Source: Okapia johnstoni
Taxonomy: Eukaryota; Chordata; Mammalia; Artiodactyla; Giraffidae
Assembly: GCA_024291935.2 (NCBI GenBank)
Contig: CM044314.1
Span: 22,666,001 to 22,730,000 of the forward strand
Length of the DNA: 64,000 nt
Reading direction: 5' to 3'
The position numbers and the translations under genes were made by a program. A model generated the notes under the pieces. The model searched no databases and was not told the DNA's origin. It saw nothing but the letters and a program-made list of their open reading frames with translations. Shown here one piece after another: positions 11,121 through 23,439 of the stretch. The number at the start of each line of letters is the position of its first letter. Within the stretch, counting starts at the first letter, position 1.

Positions 11121-12714
11121 ACTGATTCTTGTGCATTTTCACTCTGAAGGAAGAACCACTATCTGGGACAGACAGCAGGAGCACACAGAGCCAAAACAAG
11201 CACGTGTGTTTATGTCTTTGCACAGCCAGGAGAATCTACCTCCACTCTCACACTCTCATCCCAATAAGCCGAGCAAGTCATTCCATCACTCATGGGACAA
11301 GAATATCCATCTTCCAGGGGCAGATTGGGAGTGTGACAAAGGAAATGAATATTTTCTGAGCAATAGAACAATCTTCCCCCCAAAATCATATAATCATTTA
11401 GTTTGAAGCTTTTCATGAACAGTTTGATTACCATAAATGATACATTATGATGCACATTATTCTATAATAATGATATTGATATCTAATACAGCTTTCTAAG
11501 ATCTTCACTAAAGGTCAACTAGTCTCAGAGATTCTCTTAGAGTGACATGCACATAGAAGAAAAAGAATGAGGGAAAGCCGCAGTCACACAGTAAAAAGAG
11601 CTAGGAATAATTGGAATGAATGATTATCGTTTTCTATATCCTGAGTCCATCTGGATGAACAAGCTTGCTTTCTGATGTGTAACAGGGGCATGTGGACAGG
11701 GAAAACTGTCTGTCATATTATCCCCTGAAAGCTGCTGTCATCTTACTATATCTCCAGGGACTTTTTTGCAGGGAGAATGACATCAGCTCTGCTGTTTTAG
11801 AGTGACTTGCACTCATCCATCCTGATGCAACCTATGGCCTCCTTTTCTTTGAGGCAAGAAGAGCTGCTGCACAGGGGCCATCAGCCCAGTAGCCTCACGT
11901 GTCATGTGCCTGGTGCCAGGGACCCTGTGGGAAAGGCAGGGCCGAGGGACAGGGGAAGAAAAATTATTTAGGAGGTAGGAGAGAATCCAGAAGAGTGATG
12001 ACTAATACGATCCTCTGAACATGAAACCACATTTGTACTTCCCACAAACATGACTCAGTTTTTCATCCAGCATAGATCCTTACTGTGGTGTTGCCTCTAA
12101 GTGGGGTTTTAGTGGTAGTTTTAAAAAGATCTCCTATTTTATTTAGCATTTTAGTCAGATTTAACGATATTAAAACAACAGAATATAACTCTAACAGTCT
12201 TCTAAATTAGGATGTACAGCCTATTTTCCTGTTATATGAGTATGTTCTTATTAATGAAAAAAATAATTTGAGAAAGGAGTACAAAATTCCTCCTTCCATT
12301 TCTAGGTCTTCCACTGTAGCACCTCTGTTTTAATTGTCTAAACAAGACTTTGTGATTTACAAGATTGATGAATATGGAACTTAGCACAAGAAACTAATAT
12401 TATCTCCAAATGTATTCAATATTTTGACCCTATTGCATCACTGTTCTGAGAAAGAGACCTTCAAATAAAACATGTGATATTACATGTGTTTCATCATTAC
12501 GATAACTAATTTAATTGTCAGTGTATTTATTTAGAATGAAGTGAAGTGTCCTTAATATAGTTATATGTATGTGTTACTTTATGAAAGAGCTTCCTCTGAG
12601 ATGCTTTGGGTAAAGTGGGCATTTTGACTTGGGAAATTGGTAAGGACATCATCTCAGTGCACCCGTATCTTGTGAATTTAAAGGAAATGAGAAACGTTTT
12701 GAGATTGATCTACT
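11121..12714. other. Long unassigned stretch
   Basis: About 1.6 kb with no recognised repeat or exon. Frames of 76-91 codons at 11129-11455 overlap on both strands and are probably chance. Confidence 0.35.
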
Positions 12715-13180
12715 GATTCATCTATTTATTTTATTTGATTATGGTAAAAACAGCTAAAATAAGATCTACCCATTTAATAGATGTTTAAGGGCATGGTACA
12801 GTATTATTAATCACACACACAGTGTTGCACAGTGGATGGCTAGGGCTCATTCATCTTGCATAACAGATATTTTATATCCATCTAACAGTAACAACACATT
12901 CCCCCTCCTCCATTCCCTGGCAACCACTATGCCACTCTGCTTCTCATATAAGGGGACTCATAAAATACTCATCCTGTGTTTGGCTTATCTCACTTATCAC
13001 AATGTCCTCGAGGTTCATTCATGTGGTCACATGTAGTAGAATTTCTTTCCTTTTAAAACAGAGTAATTTTTCGTTGTCTGTATCTCATCTTTTGTTTTTT
13101 AATCCATAGTCAATCATGGAAACAGTTTATATCTATCAACAGATGAATAGATAAAAATCATATTCATCTATTTATGTAGA
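12715..13180 (-). mobile_element. L1 LINE 3' region, antisense
   Basis: The block resembles the reverse strand of an old L1 3' UTR: a 'ggtaaaaacagctaaaataag' A-rich lead, the central cctggcaaccactatgccac, then acaatgtcctcgaggttcat and a ttttaaaacagagtaa block. Diverged, with no open frame. Confidence 0.6.
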
Positions 13181-13653
13181 AATTTTCCTTGGAACATCAG
13201 ATGATGCTACTGCTTTCAGCAGAAATGAAAAATGAGAACCACGCCTATCAGAATCCCCAAATTCCAAATAACTGTGATTCCAGAAGCCTGGACCTCCTCT
13301 GAGCTTGCTTTTATTCCCTTAAGGGCCTCTGCAGCCATGTCCCAGTCTTGGCTGCTAATGGCATGACTCACCCAGTGAACACACCTGCTCCTTCTGGATT
13401 TGAGTCAGGAAACATTGGACATTCTTTTTGGGATTTATATTTATAGGAAATGAAAACTGTCAAAACAGGACTGTTGATTAGCAACATAACATGAATCTCC
13501 CAGAAAACAAATTTAAAAGTAGAACAGCTTTGGAATCAGAACAGCTTCTCTTCCTCTTGAAATCAGAGCAGCTTCATTTCCTGTCAGTCCAACAAACAGC
13601 TCCATGATGTAGAGTGATGTTCTATGGCATGCTGCTCAATGTTGTTATTTTTT
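13181..13653. other. Unassigned stretch before a SINE
   Basis: Two nearby repeats of a phrase around 'tcagaacagcttctcttcctc' and 'tcagagcagcttcatttcctg' stand at about 13536 and 13564, suggesting a local tandem duplication of roughly 28 bases. Otherwise nothing recognised. Confidence 0.35.
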
Positions 13654-13664
13654 TTTCTCTGCTT

Positions 13665-13854
13665 GAAAGTGAAACTAAAAGTCGCTCAGTCGTGTCCGAC
13701 TCTTTGCAACCCCATAGACTACCCAATCCATGGAATTCTCCAAGCTAGAGTACTGGAGTGGGTAGCCTTTCCCTTCTCTAGAGGATCTTCCCAACTCAGG
13801 GATCGAAACCAGATCTCCTGCACTGCAGGCAGTTTCTTTACCAGTGAGCCACGA
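13665..13854 (-). mobile_element. Bov-tA SINE, antisense, with 11-bp duplication
   Basis: Reads from gtcgctcagtcgtgtccgac down to the reversed tRNA-like head (accagtgagccac). The duplication tttctctgctt at 13654-13664 and 13855-13865 is exact. Confidence 0.93.
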
Positions 13855-13865
13855 TTTCTCTGCTT

Positions 13866-14664
13866 AATATGTGTCTATCTCTGTTCAGTCACAGAGCTAC
13901 TACAGAGAATTTTATTTGACAATAGAAATACTAGTATGAATGTTTTTGACTTCCTTCTTCTCATCTCATTTTGGGCTCTGTGACTTTGTACAAACTTAAG
14001 ACCTCAGCTACCATTTCATCATTCAAATTGCTTACTAGACATAACCATTCAGTTTTAGCATAGTCACAAAAGTCCAAAACTTCACTCATCTTTTCCTTTC
14101 TTTAAACTTGCTTCTTTCTCTGGAGTCTCTGGCTATACAAGCACTATCCACTTCAGTTAGACTTTTTGTCACCACCTCCTTCTCTTTTTCCACATTCTCG
14201 CTAGTTGACTCTTTCATCTGGATCATCTGATGAAGTCTTTGGAACTATTCCTCCAACATCCCTCTGTAGCAGAACCTGATTTCACACTGCCAAAATATTT
14301 GGGGCCTCCTGCCTGTTTCAGGCTGCAGGAATTCTCCAAAGTCAAGCCCAAGACTTTTCTGCCCTTCCACTGGTAGCCCAGGCTCCATGACACACTCCAG
14401 CAGCGTGTAGCCCAGAACTGTACAAATACCCTGGCTCCCTCATTCCACAGTGTGTGTTCCTCATCATTTCCAGGATCCCTGAAGAATTCGCTCCAGCTTC
14501 TCTGTGGGTAGCTGGTTTTATTGTACACCTTTTCTTCAGTTGCTTTCCTTCCCTTTTCTCCATCATTTCTCACCCCGTGACCTATGTTCTCTGCACTCTC
14601 GGAGGTGCATCTGCCTTCCCTCAGCCTTATGAAATGCTAAGGACTCTTTCTGCTGTATCTAAAA
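13866..14664. other. Unassigned stretch
   Basis: Pyrimidine-rich on the + strand. Frames of 74-116 codons between 14223 and 14573 (antisense) show no recognisable domain. Part could be a further diverged L2 segment leading into the next feature. Confidence 0.3.
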
Positions 14665-14890
14665 GCTCACATTTTCAGGAAGTCTTACCCATCACTCAAT
14701 GCTAACTTTCTCACTCCTTCATTTTGTGCTGTATTCTCACCACATTTTCTATATAACCCTTCTTAATAATATATTGTGATTTCATATTTACATCCTTCTC
14801 TCTTCTTAGATTGGACAGTGAATGAGGGCCAACCTTTGTCTAATTCTTTTCTTTTGCACCCAATAAAGCCTGGCACATAAAGTATGGGGC
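14665..14890 (+). mobile_element. L2 LINE 3' end
   Basis: The motif order is that of the L2 3' end: a 'tcaggaagtcttacccatcac' block in outline, a run with ttagattggacagtgaatga, then a caataaagcctggcacataa block. Old and diverged, sense orientation. Confidence 0.6.
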
Positions 14891-15702
14891 ATATAAATTC
14901 TGAAAAAATGACCAAATCTCCAAATCCAAAAATCCATTATATTTACAGATTGCAGAGATTCACTTCTGTCTTGAGATCTGCCAAAATGTTTCATATTCTC
15001 TCTGTATACCTTACTCTGATTATTTTTATTATAGCAAAATATATATTCATACAGCAAGAGATAGAAAAGAAGTTATATGATTTTTAATTTTATATTTATT
15101 TTTATATTTATTATGCCAAACTTTATTATTATATTGTCCCTTTATTCCTTACAGTTGCATTGCTAAATGATATGAACATGCCACATCCTTCATTATAGCA
15201 CCTGCCAAAAGGTGAGGGTCTTCAGTTGCCCACTAATGCAGGCCCAGAGGTGACTCTCTTCGAACTGGATTAAGAGCCTCCATGAAGAGCCCCAGCCTCA
15301 TTTAGGACCCTGAGAGATGTCTTGACAGAAGTACAAAGAACCAGCAAACATAATTTCAAGTGAAATCAGAGTTCCTAGCAAAGCATTCTAAAGCATTCCA
15401 CATGCTTCTCATCTGCTGCCCATGTGTTATGAGATTTTGAAGCCCCTTGTCCATTACCAGTAGCTGGTCAATCACAGGTGCTGAAGAGAAGGAGGGGCAT
15501 TTGCAGGCCTATAAAGGAAATTTTCGTGCAGGCCTTCCAAGAGTGAAAGTCACTGAGGCTTCAATAAGAATGTTCTAAAGGTATTTTCATCACATATCTT
15601 TACCTACTAAGCCTCAGATTTTTATAAACAATGAAAATTAATATTCTCTAAATCCTCTATTTTTCTAAAATTAAAAATACAATCCAATGTCCTTAGCTTG
15701 CT
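14891..15702. other. Unassigned stretch
   Basis: AT-rich first half. The segment around 15100-15180 is T-rich with 'tatttattttta' units. Nothing recognised until the 5' duplication of the BovB element near 15690. Confidence 0.35.
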
Positions 15703-17097
15703 TGCACTCAATATGCCAGCAAAATTTGCAAAACTCAGCAGTGGCCACAGGACTGGAATAGGTCAGTTTTCATTCCAATCCCAAAGAAAGGCAATGCCAA
15801 AGAATGCTCAAACTGCCACACAGTTGCACTCATCACACACACTAGCAAAGTAACGTTCAAAATTCTCCAAGCCAGGCTTCAACAGTATGTGAACCATGAA
15901 CTTCCAGATGTTCAAGATGGATTTAGAAAAGGCAGAGAAACCAGAGATCAAATTGCCAACATCTGCTGTATCATTGAAAAAGCAAGAGAGTTTCAGAAAA
16001 ACATCTATTTCTGCTTTATTGACTACGCTAAAGCCTTTGACTATGTGGATCACAACAAGCTGTGGAAAATTCTTAAAGAGATGGGAATACCAGACCACCT
16101 GACCTGCCTCCTGAGAAATCTGTATGCAGGTCAAGAAGCAACAATTAAAACTGAACATGGAACAACAGACTGGTTCCAAATTGGGAAGGGAGTATGTCAA
16201 AGCCGTATATTGTCACCGTGCTTATTTAACTTATATACAGAGTACATCATGCGAAATGCTGGGCTGGATGAAGCACAAGCTGGAATCAAGATTGCTGGGA
16301 GAAATATCAATAATCTCAGATAAGCAGATGACACCACCCTTATGTCAGAAAGTGATGAAGAACTAAAGAGCCTCTTGACGAAAGGGAAAGAGGAGAGTGA
16401 AAAAGTTGGCTTAAAGCTCAACATTCAGAAAACTAAGATCATGGCATCTGGTCCCATCACTTCATGGCAAATAGATGGGGAAACAATGGAAACAATGAGA
16501 GATTTTATTTTGGGGGCTCCAAAATCACTGCAGATGGTGACTGCATCCACGAAATTAAAAGATGCTTACTCCTTGGAAGAAAATCTATGACCAAACTAGA
16601 CAGCCTATTAAAAATCAGAGACATTACTTCGCCAACAAAGGTCCATCTAGTCAAAGCTATGGTTTTTCCAGTAGTCATATATGGATGTGAGAGTTTTACT
16701 ATAAAGAAAGCTGAGAGCCAATGAATTGACGTTTTTGAACTGTGGTGTAGAAGAAGACTCTTGAGAGTTCTTTGGACTGCAAGGAGATCCAATCAGTCAA
16801 TCCTAAGGGAAATCAGTCCTGAATATTCATTGGAAGAACTGATGTTGGAGCTGAAACTCCAGCACTTTGGCCACCTGATGCGAATAAGTGACTCATTGCA
16901 AAAGACTCTGATGCTGGGAAAGATTGAAGGAGGGAGGCAAAGGGGATGACAGAGGATAAGATGGTTGGATGGCATCACCAACTCGATGGACATGAATTTG
17001 AGTAAGTTCTGGGAATTGGTGATGGACAGGGAAGCCTAGTGTGCTGTAGGCCACAGGATTGCAAAGAGTCGGACGTGACTGAGCGACTAACTGACTG
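15703..17097 (+). mobile_element. BovB LINE, 5'-truncated, decayed reverse transcriptase
   Basis: An RTE-type LINE, sense orientation, about 1.4 kb. Translated pieces in order are a reverse transcriptase block at 15889-16323 with motif A FIDYAKAFD, then ADDTTLMSESDEELKS after a stop, and the C-terminal region ([19 protein letters not shown], then a 'LKLQHFGHLMR'-like block). The tyrosine of the YADD catalytic box is now a stop codon (TAA at 16321-16323), and further frameshifts follow, so it cannot make enzyme. A near-repeat ccttagcttgctt (15691) / tcttagcttactc (17099) is the probable target duplication. The 3' end is the usual actgagcgactaactgact. Confidence 0.92.
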
Positions 17098-17502
17098 TTC
17101 TTAGCTTACTCTTTGTGACTGGATGCACCATTGATTTAGGAAGACTTGAGATTGGGAAGCACATGTAGCAATGACTGCAAGGCCCATGGCAGGGAGTGTG
17201 GGGGGAGAGGAGGACAGGATTGAGGAGATACCAGACAAAGCAAGGTTTGGTAGGTAGGGGCAGGGCTCTGAGCAAGTGTGGGTTTCCCACCTGCTGAAGC
17301 AGTCTGAGGGTTCTTCATCTGGGGGTGATAGGCTCTCAGCTATTCCTGAGGAGAGCTTAATGAATATGGGGAATTCAATACCCAGAGGCACACAGGACTG
17401 CCTACGTGCACAAGGCATTTCCTGATAACCCTGATGCTGATGCAGATTTGTTTTAGAATGAAGCTGTTTTGCTGTCAATATTTTAATTCATTCAAAATGT
17501 TT
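17098..17502. other. Unassigned stretch between BovB and L1
   Basis: About 400 bases, G-rich in the middle (ggggggagaggagg). No gene or repeat recognised apart from the BovB duplication at its start. Confidence 0.4.
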
Positions 17503-19560
17503 GCGATCAAGATGGCAGAGTAGGAAGATTTTGGGCTTACCTCTTCTCGAGAACACATCAAAACTACAACTATATATAGAGGGACTGTCACTGATGTTGA
17601 CCTGGGAACTAGCAAAACAAGTCTTCTACAACCAGGACTGTAAAGAAAGATCCACATGGAGTCTGTTAGGAAGGGAGGAGAAGCATTATGATTGGGGCCT
17701 GCACCACTAGTGGGTGCATAGAAGAAGAAGGGGATATCCCAGACTTGATGCTCCTTGGGGAGCCAGAGGTTCAAACCACATACTAGGCACCTAAGGCTTG
17801 AGGTTCAACAACAAGAAGACAAACCACTTTAGCCAGTTTGAAAATCAGTGGGGTTTACTGAAGGATGATACAAAGGAGAGACTCCAGACTTGAGAAGCAT
17901 GTGCACAGTCTTGCTTACTCCTGGTTACTGCACAGAGGCAGCTGACTGAAAATTTCCTGGGGCTCTGGCTGGCTTGACAGGACTGGCTCCGCATGCCCCT
18001 AGGCTTGCACTGGGCCCCTTCTTCAGCCCATCTCGCTCCAGTGCTGCTCTTCCACTAGGGTGGAGGCTGAAGTAGTCATTGCCAGCAGGAATGTCCCTGT
18101 GCAGAGTTGGGAAGGGGCAGGGCCAGCTTAGCATGCAGCACTGACCCAGACTCTAACCAAGGCATGCACAAAGGGGGAATAAATAAAACTAAAACAGAAG
18201 TGCAGGCCCTAGCCCTCAGATCCCTACTACGACTTCAGCAAGGCAGAAACCATCATCACATACATAGGAGAAATCCAACTCCCTAAGGGCTTCAGCTTCA
18301 GCCCACTGGGTCCTGACCCTTTTCCCGGTAGAGCAGTGACAGTCATTGAACCTAGGAGAAGCCCCAGCATGAAACTGACTCTGTCTCTAGCCCCTTCAAC
18401 TCCAGCCCTACCTCTCATCAAGGTGGTGACTGCCAGCACTTCTCAAGGGAAGATGTAGCCTGTGCTCACTTCAAATTCAAAGTGACTCCCACCAAAGTCA
18501 CTGGGTGCATCCACACTGCATGGGGATGCTCTCATACAAAGACATGCATTCAAGATTAGGACAGATAACTGCTTCACCCAATTTCATAAAGACAGAGGAA
18601 GTTAAACTAAATGAGAAAATAAGTGAGAATATGTTTCAAATGAAAGAAAAAGGAAAGGACCCTTAAAAAAAGTCTAATGAAAAAGAGATAACCTACCTGA
18701 TGGAGAGTTCAAAGCAATAGTAATAAGAATGCTAACTGAATTTGGAAAAAGAGCAGATGAACACAGTGAAAATATTAACAGAGAACTAGAAATATAAAAA
18801 AGAACCAGTTAGAGATGAACAATACAATAACTGCAATTAAAAAAAGAAAAATATCCAGAGGGAATTATCAGCAGGTTAGGTACTACAGAAGAATATAGAA
18901 ACAATCTGGGGGACAGAAAATTAGAAATCACCCACTTAGAACAGCAAAAAGAAAAATAAATTAAAAAATAAAAACTGTTTAAGGGATCTTTTGGATAATA
19001 CCTAGGATATCTAACATTGGCATTATAGCCCTTCCAGAAGAAGAGAAATAGAAAGGGGTAGAAAATGTATTTGATAAAATTATGGGTGAAAACTGCCAAA
19101 ATTGTAGGAAGGAAACATATATCAAGGTACAGAAAGCATAGAGATTTCCAAACAAGATGACCCCAAAGAGACCCACAGTAAGACATATCATAATTAAAAT
19201 GGCAAAAATTAAAGATAAAAAGAAACTCCTAAAACCAGGCTAGAAGGAGATGGCATAATATATTTAATGTACTGAAAGAAAACCTGCAACACAGTATATT
19301 CTACTCAGCAAGGCTATTATTTAGAATTGAAGGAGATGCTTCAATTCTAATAGTTCTTAATAATAGTAGAGAAAGGCAAGAATCCTCTTATAAATTTGCT
19401 TCTGCAGGTGACTGTAACCTGGAGTGTACCTTCTGAGAGATAAAGATATTCAGACAAACAAAAACTGGAAAAGTTCAAAGTTCGTCAATAGTAAACTGAC
19501 TTTATGAGAAGTGTTAAAGGGTCTTCTTTAAGTGAAAAAAATCCTACAATAGAAAATGAC
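17503..19560 (+). mobile_element. L1 LINE 5' UTR and ORF1 region, degraded
   Basis: Starts with gatcaagatggcagagtagg, as many L1 5' ends do. From about 18590 the order follows an L1 leader and ORF1: 'agttcaaagcaatagtaata', a ggatgaacacagtg-like block, aaaatataaaaaagaacc, 'gaacagcaaaaagaaaaata', then ccaaacaagatgaccccaaa and gagacccacagtaagacata. The end at 19490-19560 (gtgttaaagggtcttcttta) still fits the L1. All frames are broken by stops. A ~95 bp segment at about 19342-19437 does not belong to the L1. No ORF2 follows here. Confidence 0.7.
19342..19437 (+). repeat. Foreign ~95 bp segment inside the L1
   Basis: The L1 sequence before (gaattgaaggaga) and after (gagataaagatattcagaca) would be continuous without this piece. 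Its 3' two-thirds, from about 19366, match 20747-20815 with an estimated 80-85% identity, including the shared block cttctgcaggtga. At its left edge ttagaattga and tcaattctaa form a perfect 10-bp inverted repeat around a 10-base loop. Origin unknown. Confidence 0.6.
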
Positions 19561-20392
19561 ATCTTTCAAAATGCTTATGTCTCAGCTATTCTGAGAAGTT
19601 GATTCTGATAGCATTACCTTTAGCTCTACAAACAGTTCTGGTTTCTGTATCTTGGTTGTCTCTGAAAAGCAGTCTTTTAACACACATATTGGGGATCTGA
19701 GAAGAATCAGATTACAGTTATTTTTCAAAATACGTTTCAGGGAACATTTTTCCTTCCTAAAGGTTTTATAAAAAATGAAAGAAAAGGACTCCACTGTCAA
19801 ATGAATTTGAACAATTTTATGTGTACCATGTCATTCTCTCAGGGATTCACACAGTTCTCAATTAAAGTTATTAATTTTAATATCATAGAATGTTACATTT
19901 CTCAAACCTGTCTGAATATGGTTCCCTTTTCTTATGTAACTTCTGTTGGCATGACTATTAACAGATGGAACCTACTTTGAAAATTGCTCATCTAGACTCA
20001 TTAGCCAGAAGGACCCTCCTGAGGTTTTCACCCCTGCTCCCATTCTCTGGTAGGGGGGAGATTACCCCAAATGAATGTTCTTTATTTTTTCACTCTGATC
20101 CCAGGACTGGATGCAGCTATAACATTTCTGGCTTCAGTTTGTTTTAATTCAGTCTTTGCTGTTTTGATTCAAAGTGAGATTTGGCATGTCTTCAAAATGA
20201 ATGCATTTATGGCAGAAAAGTAAACAATGAACAAGTAACCTTCCTATCATCCCTTAACATGTTGCCAACCTAAAGCCAATTTCTTGCTAGGGAGTGCAAA
20301 CTTCTTAGGTACAAAGAGAAAAATCACTTTTAGGGTCTTCTCAGGCTTTGAACTAATTTTCAAACACAGGGGAGGTTACTTTCAGGAATCTG
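19561..20392. other. Unassigned AT-rich stretch
   Basis: No recognised gene or repeat. Short chance frames only. Confidence 0.35.
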
Positions 20393-20418
20393 TTTTTTTT
20401 TTTTTTTTTTTTTTTTTT
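20393..20418 (-). repeat. Poly(T) run of 26
   Basis: Twenty-six T residues in a row, the length of a poly(A) tail read on the opposite strand. No polyadenylation signal (tttatt on this strand) stands immediately to the right, and I could not recognise a retrocopy there. Confidence 0.9.
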
Positions 20419-20746
20419 ACAGAGGTGAAACAGTTTCAATATATACTCAGTATTTTTCTAGCTATTGTAGAGTTTCTAGTGCCCTGGGTCTTATTTTCAG
20501 TAACCGTGGAAATAACTTAAGTGATGGGACCGTGAGTGAGTGTGTGTATGAACAGCCAGATGGTATGTCTTTGTACTAAGTAATGCAGCTGGAAATAAGA
20601 CAGCACTATGCTGGGAACATCTATTATTTCTATCCTGAGTTTGGATGTACCAAATGGGAGACCAAAAGACTAATGAGTTTGGCTGTTAGAGGTTTCATGC
20701 TATTGAAATGGCTAGCATTACTAGCAGATCTGATTCTCTGAGTATA
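20419..20746. other. Unassigned stretch
   Basis: If the preceding poly(T) is the tail of an antisense retroposon, its body would lie here. I recognise no gene family in it. Confidence 0.3.
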
Positions 20747-20815
20747 GTGGAGAGAGGCAGGAATTCTCTTTTGTAAACTTGCTTCTGCAGGTGACCGTAA
20801 CCTGGCGTGTTATTC
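20747..20815 (+). repeat. Relative of the segment inside the L1 at 19.4 kb
   Basis: Matches 19366-19430 over about 65 bases with one small length difference. Shared blocks are cttctgcaggtga and gtaacctgg. The flanks differ, so this may be a member of an unrecognised short repeat family. Confidence 0.6.
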
Positions 20816-21226
20816 CATCTGAATGCACCAAGTACATCATAATCTTCTTAGAGCCAGATCAGGGTAATATAGTATTAATAAATAACTAACTTTTACAATA
20901 GAACACCATCCCTGAGCAGAGGAAGTGTGCTTAGCATCACTCCTGTCACCGTGGATCCTTTTCTCTTTCTCTGAGTACCAGGAGGCTCCCTTGCCCCCTA
21001 CTCCCTGTCAGGTGTCATCAAAGGGTGGCAGAATGAGGAGCCCCTGATGGCTGGAGCTGAGTCTTTATGGCTGCCTCAACTGCAGGCTTGCCGTGCCCCA
21101 CTCCTGCTAGTACAAGCCCTGTCAGGCAGCCTTCTCCTAACAATCAGCCTCACTGGATAGCAGGCGATGCTAACTAAACCCTCCTATTGTTTCCTCAGCT
21201 GTTAACGCCGGGGCACCCACTCTTCT
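20816..21226. other. Unassigned stretch before a SINE
   Basis: More GC-rich than its surroundings. No gene or repeat recognised. Confidence 0.35.
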
Positions 21227-21438
21227 AAGGCTTCCCTGGTGGATCAGTGGCAAAGAATCTGCCTTCAGTTCAGGAAATAAGGGTTTGATTCCTGGCTTGG
21301 GAAGATCCCCTGGAGAAGGGAATGGTAACCCACTCCAGTATTCTTGCTTGGGAAAATCCCCTGGACAGAGGAGCTTGGTGGGCTACAGTCCATGAGGTCT
21401 CAAAGAGTCAGATAGGACTTAGCGACTAACCAACAACA
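21227..21438 (+). mobile_element. Bov-tA SINE, sense
   Basis: Begins ggcttccctggtggatcag and ends with an (AAC) tail. The duplication acccactcttct (21215-21226) / acccactcgtct (21439-21450) has one mismatch. Confidence 0.93.
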
Positions 21439-21450
21439 ACCCACTCGTCT

Positions 21451-21906
21451 GCATTGATTTCCCCAAACCCTGCATTGATTACCCCAACACAGATGTGTTG
21501 AAAACATTTACACTTTCTTGTTTGATGCTGTTATCTCTTTCCTTCCTAGATCATATCATATACAAATGATCAACATCCTTTCTCTGCTACTCTCTCAATT
21601 GTTTCCTTTGTTCCCAGTTTCAAAGAGACTTGCACAATTTCTTGTGTAATTATCTGTCACAAAAATATGTCCATGCTTATGTTAGCTTTGATGCATACAT
21701 GCATATATGTATATGTTAGAGAGAAAAGGAGAGGGGAGCAGAGAAAGAGAGAGAATTCCATACACATACTCATTGTGCACCATGCACTGCAGCTGATGTC
21801 AAAAGACGTAGAGAGCTGCTGGCAGGTCAAAGAGAAATTTTTAACACATCATGAAATCTGCATCATGCAAGATAATTATTAGCATTTCAACCAAATATGT
21901 GACACC
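21451..21906. other. Unassigned stretch
   Basis: Contains a short (gcatacatgcatatatgtat) alternating tract near 21690-21716 and a purine-rich run at 21720-21755. A 71-codon frame at 21667-21882 has no recognised domain. Confidence 0.35.
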
Positions 21907-22004
21907 TTCCTTATCTTCTCTGTGCCTGTTAAATATGTAAGTTCAGAGAGCACACATTCTAAACGAACTTTTACATATTTAATGGGCACAGAGAAGATAA
22001 GGAA
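21907..22004. repeat. Long inverted repeat, about 38-bp arms
   Basis: The left arm 21907-21944 pairs with the right arm 21967-22004. The outer 20 bases (ttccttatcttctctgtgcc) are perfectly complementary, followed by two mismatches, twelve more perfect pairs and a 2-base bulge. The loop is about 22 bases. If transcribed it would fold into a hairpin of about 98 nucleotides. Confidence 0.88.
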
Positions 22005-23439
22005 AAATATGGAGAGATTTCCTGTTAGTCAACTCAACTGAGAGTGAGGAAATAAGCCTTTAAATGAACAGTTGACATTGGTTTGCTGTCTGCAGCCATG
22101 CAGTTTTCAGATTGTCTATGCCTCACATTCTAGGTCACTGCAAAGGCTCTAATGTTCTTTCTTTGCAGCACTAGAAAGATGATAGGATAACTTGTCCCCC
22201 TTCTTAACTTTGAGCTCCTTGAAAACATTCCCCATGTATGTCACAGTTTTTGACTTACTAGTGAAAAATGACATGCATGGAGATGCGTTGAACTGATGAA
22301 TGCATACATGATTTCTTGTGCCAGGGTAGTTCAGATCAGTGGTTTAAGATGTGAAGTGAGGTATTCATAGTAATCCAGAGTATTCTACAAATGGATTTCT
22401 CATAGCTTAGATGTGTGAAGCCCACAGTAAAATCTACCCAATCATTCCATGAATTGATCATTTGTTGGCCTTGAGGTATTGCATGCTTATTGACTCATCC
22501 AGGGTTATCTTGTGGCTCCCAATTATTCTGGCCTCCCATCATTTCCCAGCAGCGACTGAAAGGAGGTAAGGGGCCATAGCTTAAGTGATGGCACTGGAGT
22601 AAAAGCGACTTTTAGACTTGGCATCAGTCATACCACTCGTGACGTAACTTAAAGAAGACATGAAGCTAAAGACCTCAGGGCTGATTATGTCTCCCAAGGG
22701 AAAGTAAGATTTCTATATGACAAACATCAAACTCTTGACCTAGTTAATATTATCCTAGATTCTGAGGAATATACACAGCAGGTAATTGCATGCTTTGCAT
22801 CTATCACACGCTCATCATTCTTCTTGCCAAGTCAGCTGTGCTGGCATTTGTGACCCTCCAGGCCTCTGTCAGTCCCTTTAGCTGAGGACTGAGTCTAGAA
22901 TGACTGCCACATGCTCTCCCTGCTTCTGCCTCCTCAACATGGGCTCTACCCTGGTTTCCACTAATTCACCCAAACACCTCCTCTGCTCATGATATTGTGT
23001 ACAATGTAGCCTAGTTTCTCAAAAGACACCATCATTAGAACTACTGACACAAATACTCCTAACAGAATATTATTATTGATTTCATAATGGTCTGTAGCCT
23101 CAGGTCTCACCCCACATCCAACCTTGTGTCATGAGAGGTCTTTCCAGCTTCCCCAAGTCTCCCAATTGCACCCTATAGAGACTGTGGTTAGAACGATATC
23201 TCTCTCCTCTCAGTCAGTCATTTACTTTCTAACTGAAAATAATTTTTTCCTTAAGGATAGTGTTTTAGCTGCCATGTGAAGTATAGCCACTTTTCCCACA
23301 CTCCTTTACCCCAAGACTAGAAGTGGAAAATCTGTCTTCTTGTTCCTTATTATGACTTCATGACTACCATTCCTCCTTCTTCACTAACCACTTCCCCCAA
23401 CTTTGAAGCTCATTACCTAAAATCTTCTTCCCTTTTCAT
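22005..23439. other. Long unassigned stretch
   Basis: About 1.4 kb with no recognised gene or transposon. Pyrimidine-rich from about 22,900. Confidence 0.35.

Noticed and set aside
20393..20418. Poly(A) tail of an antisense retrocopy
   Set aside because: No polyadenylation signal and no recognisable body beside it; reported only as a T-run.
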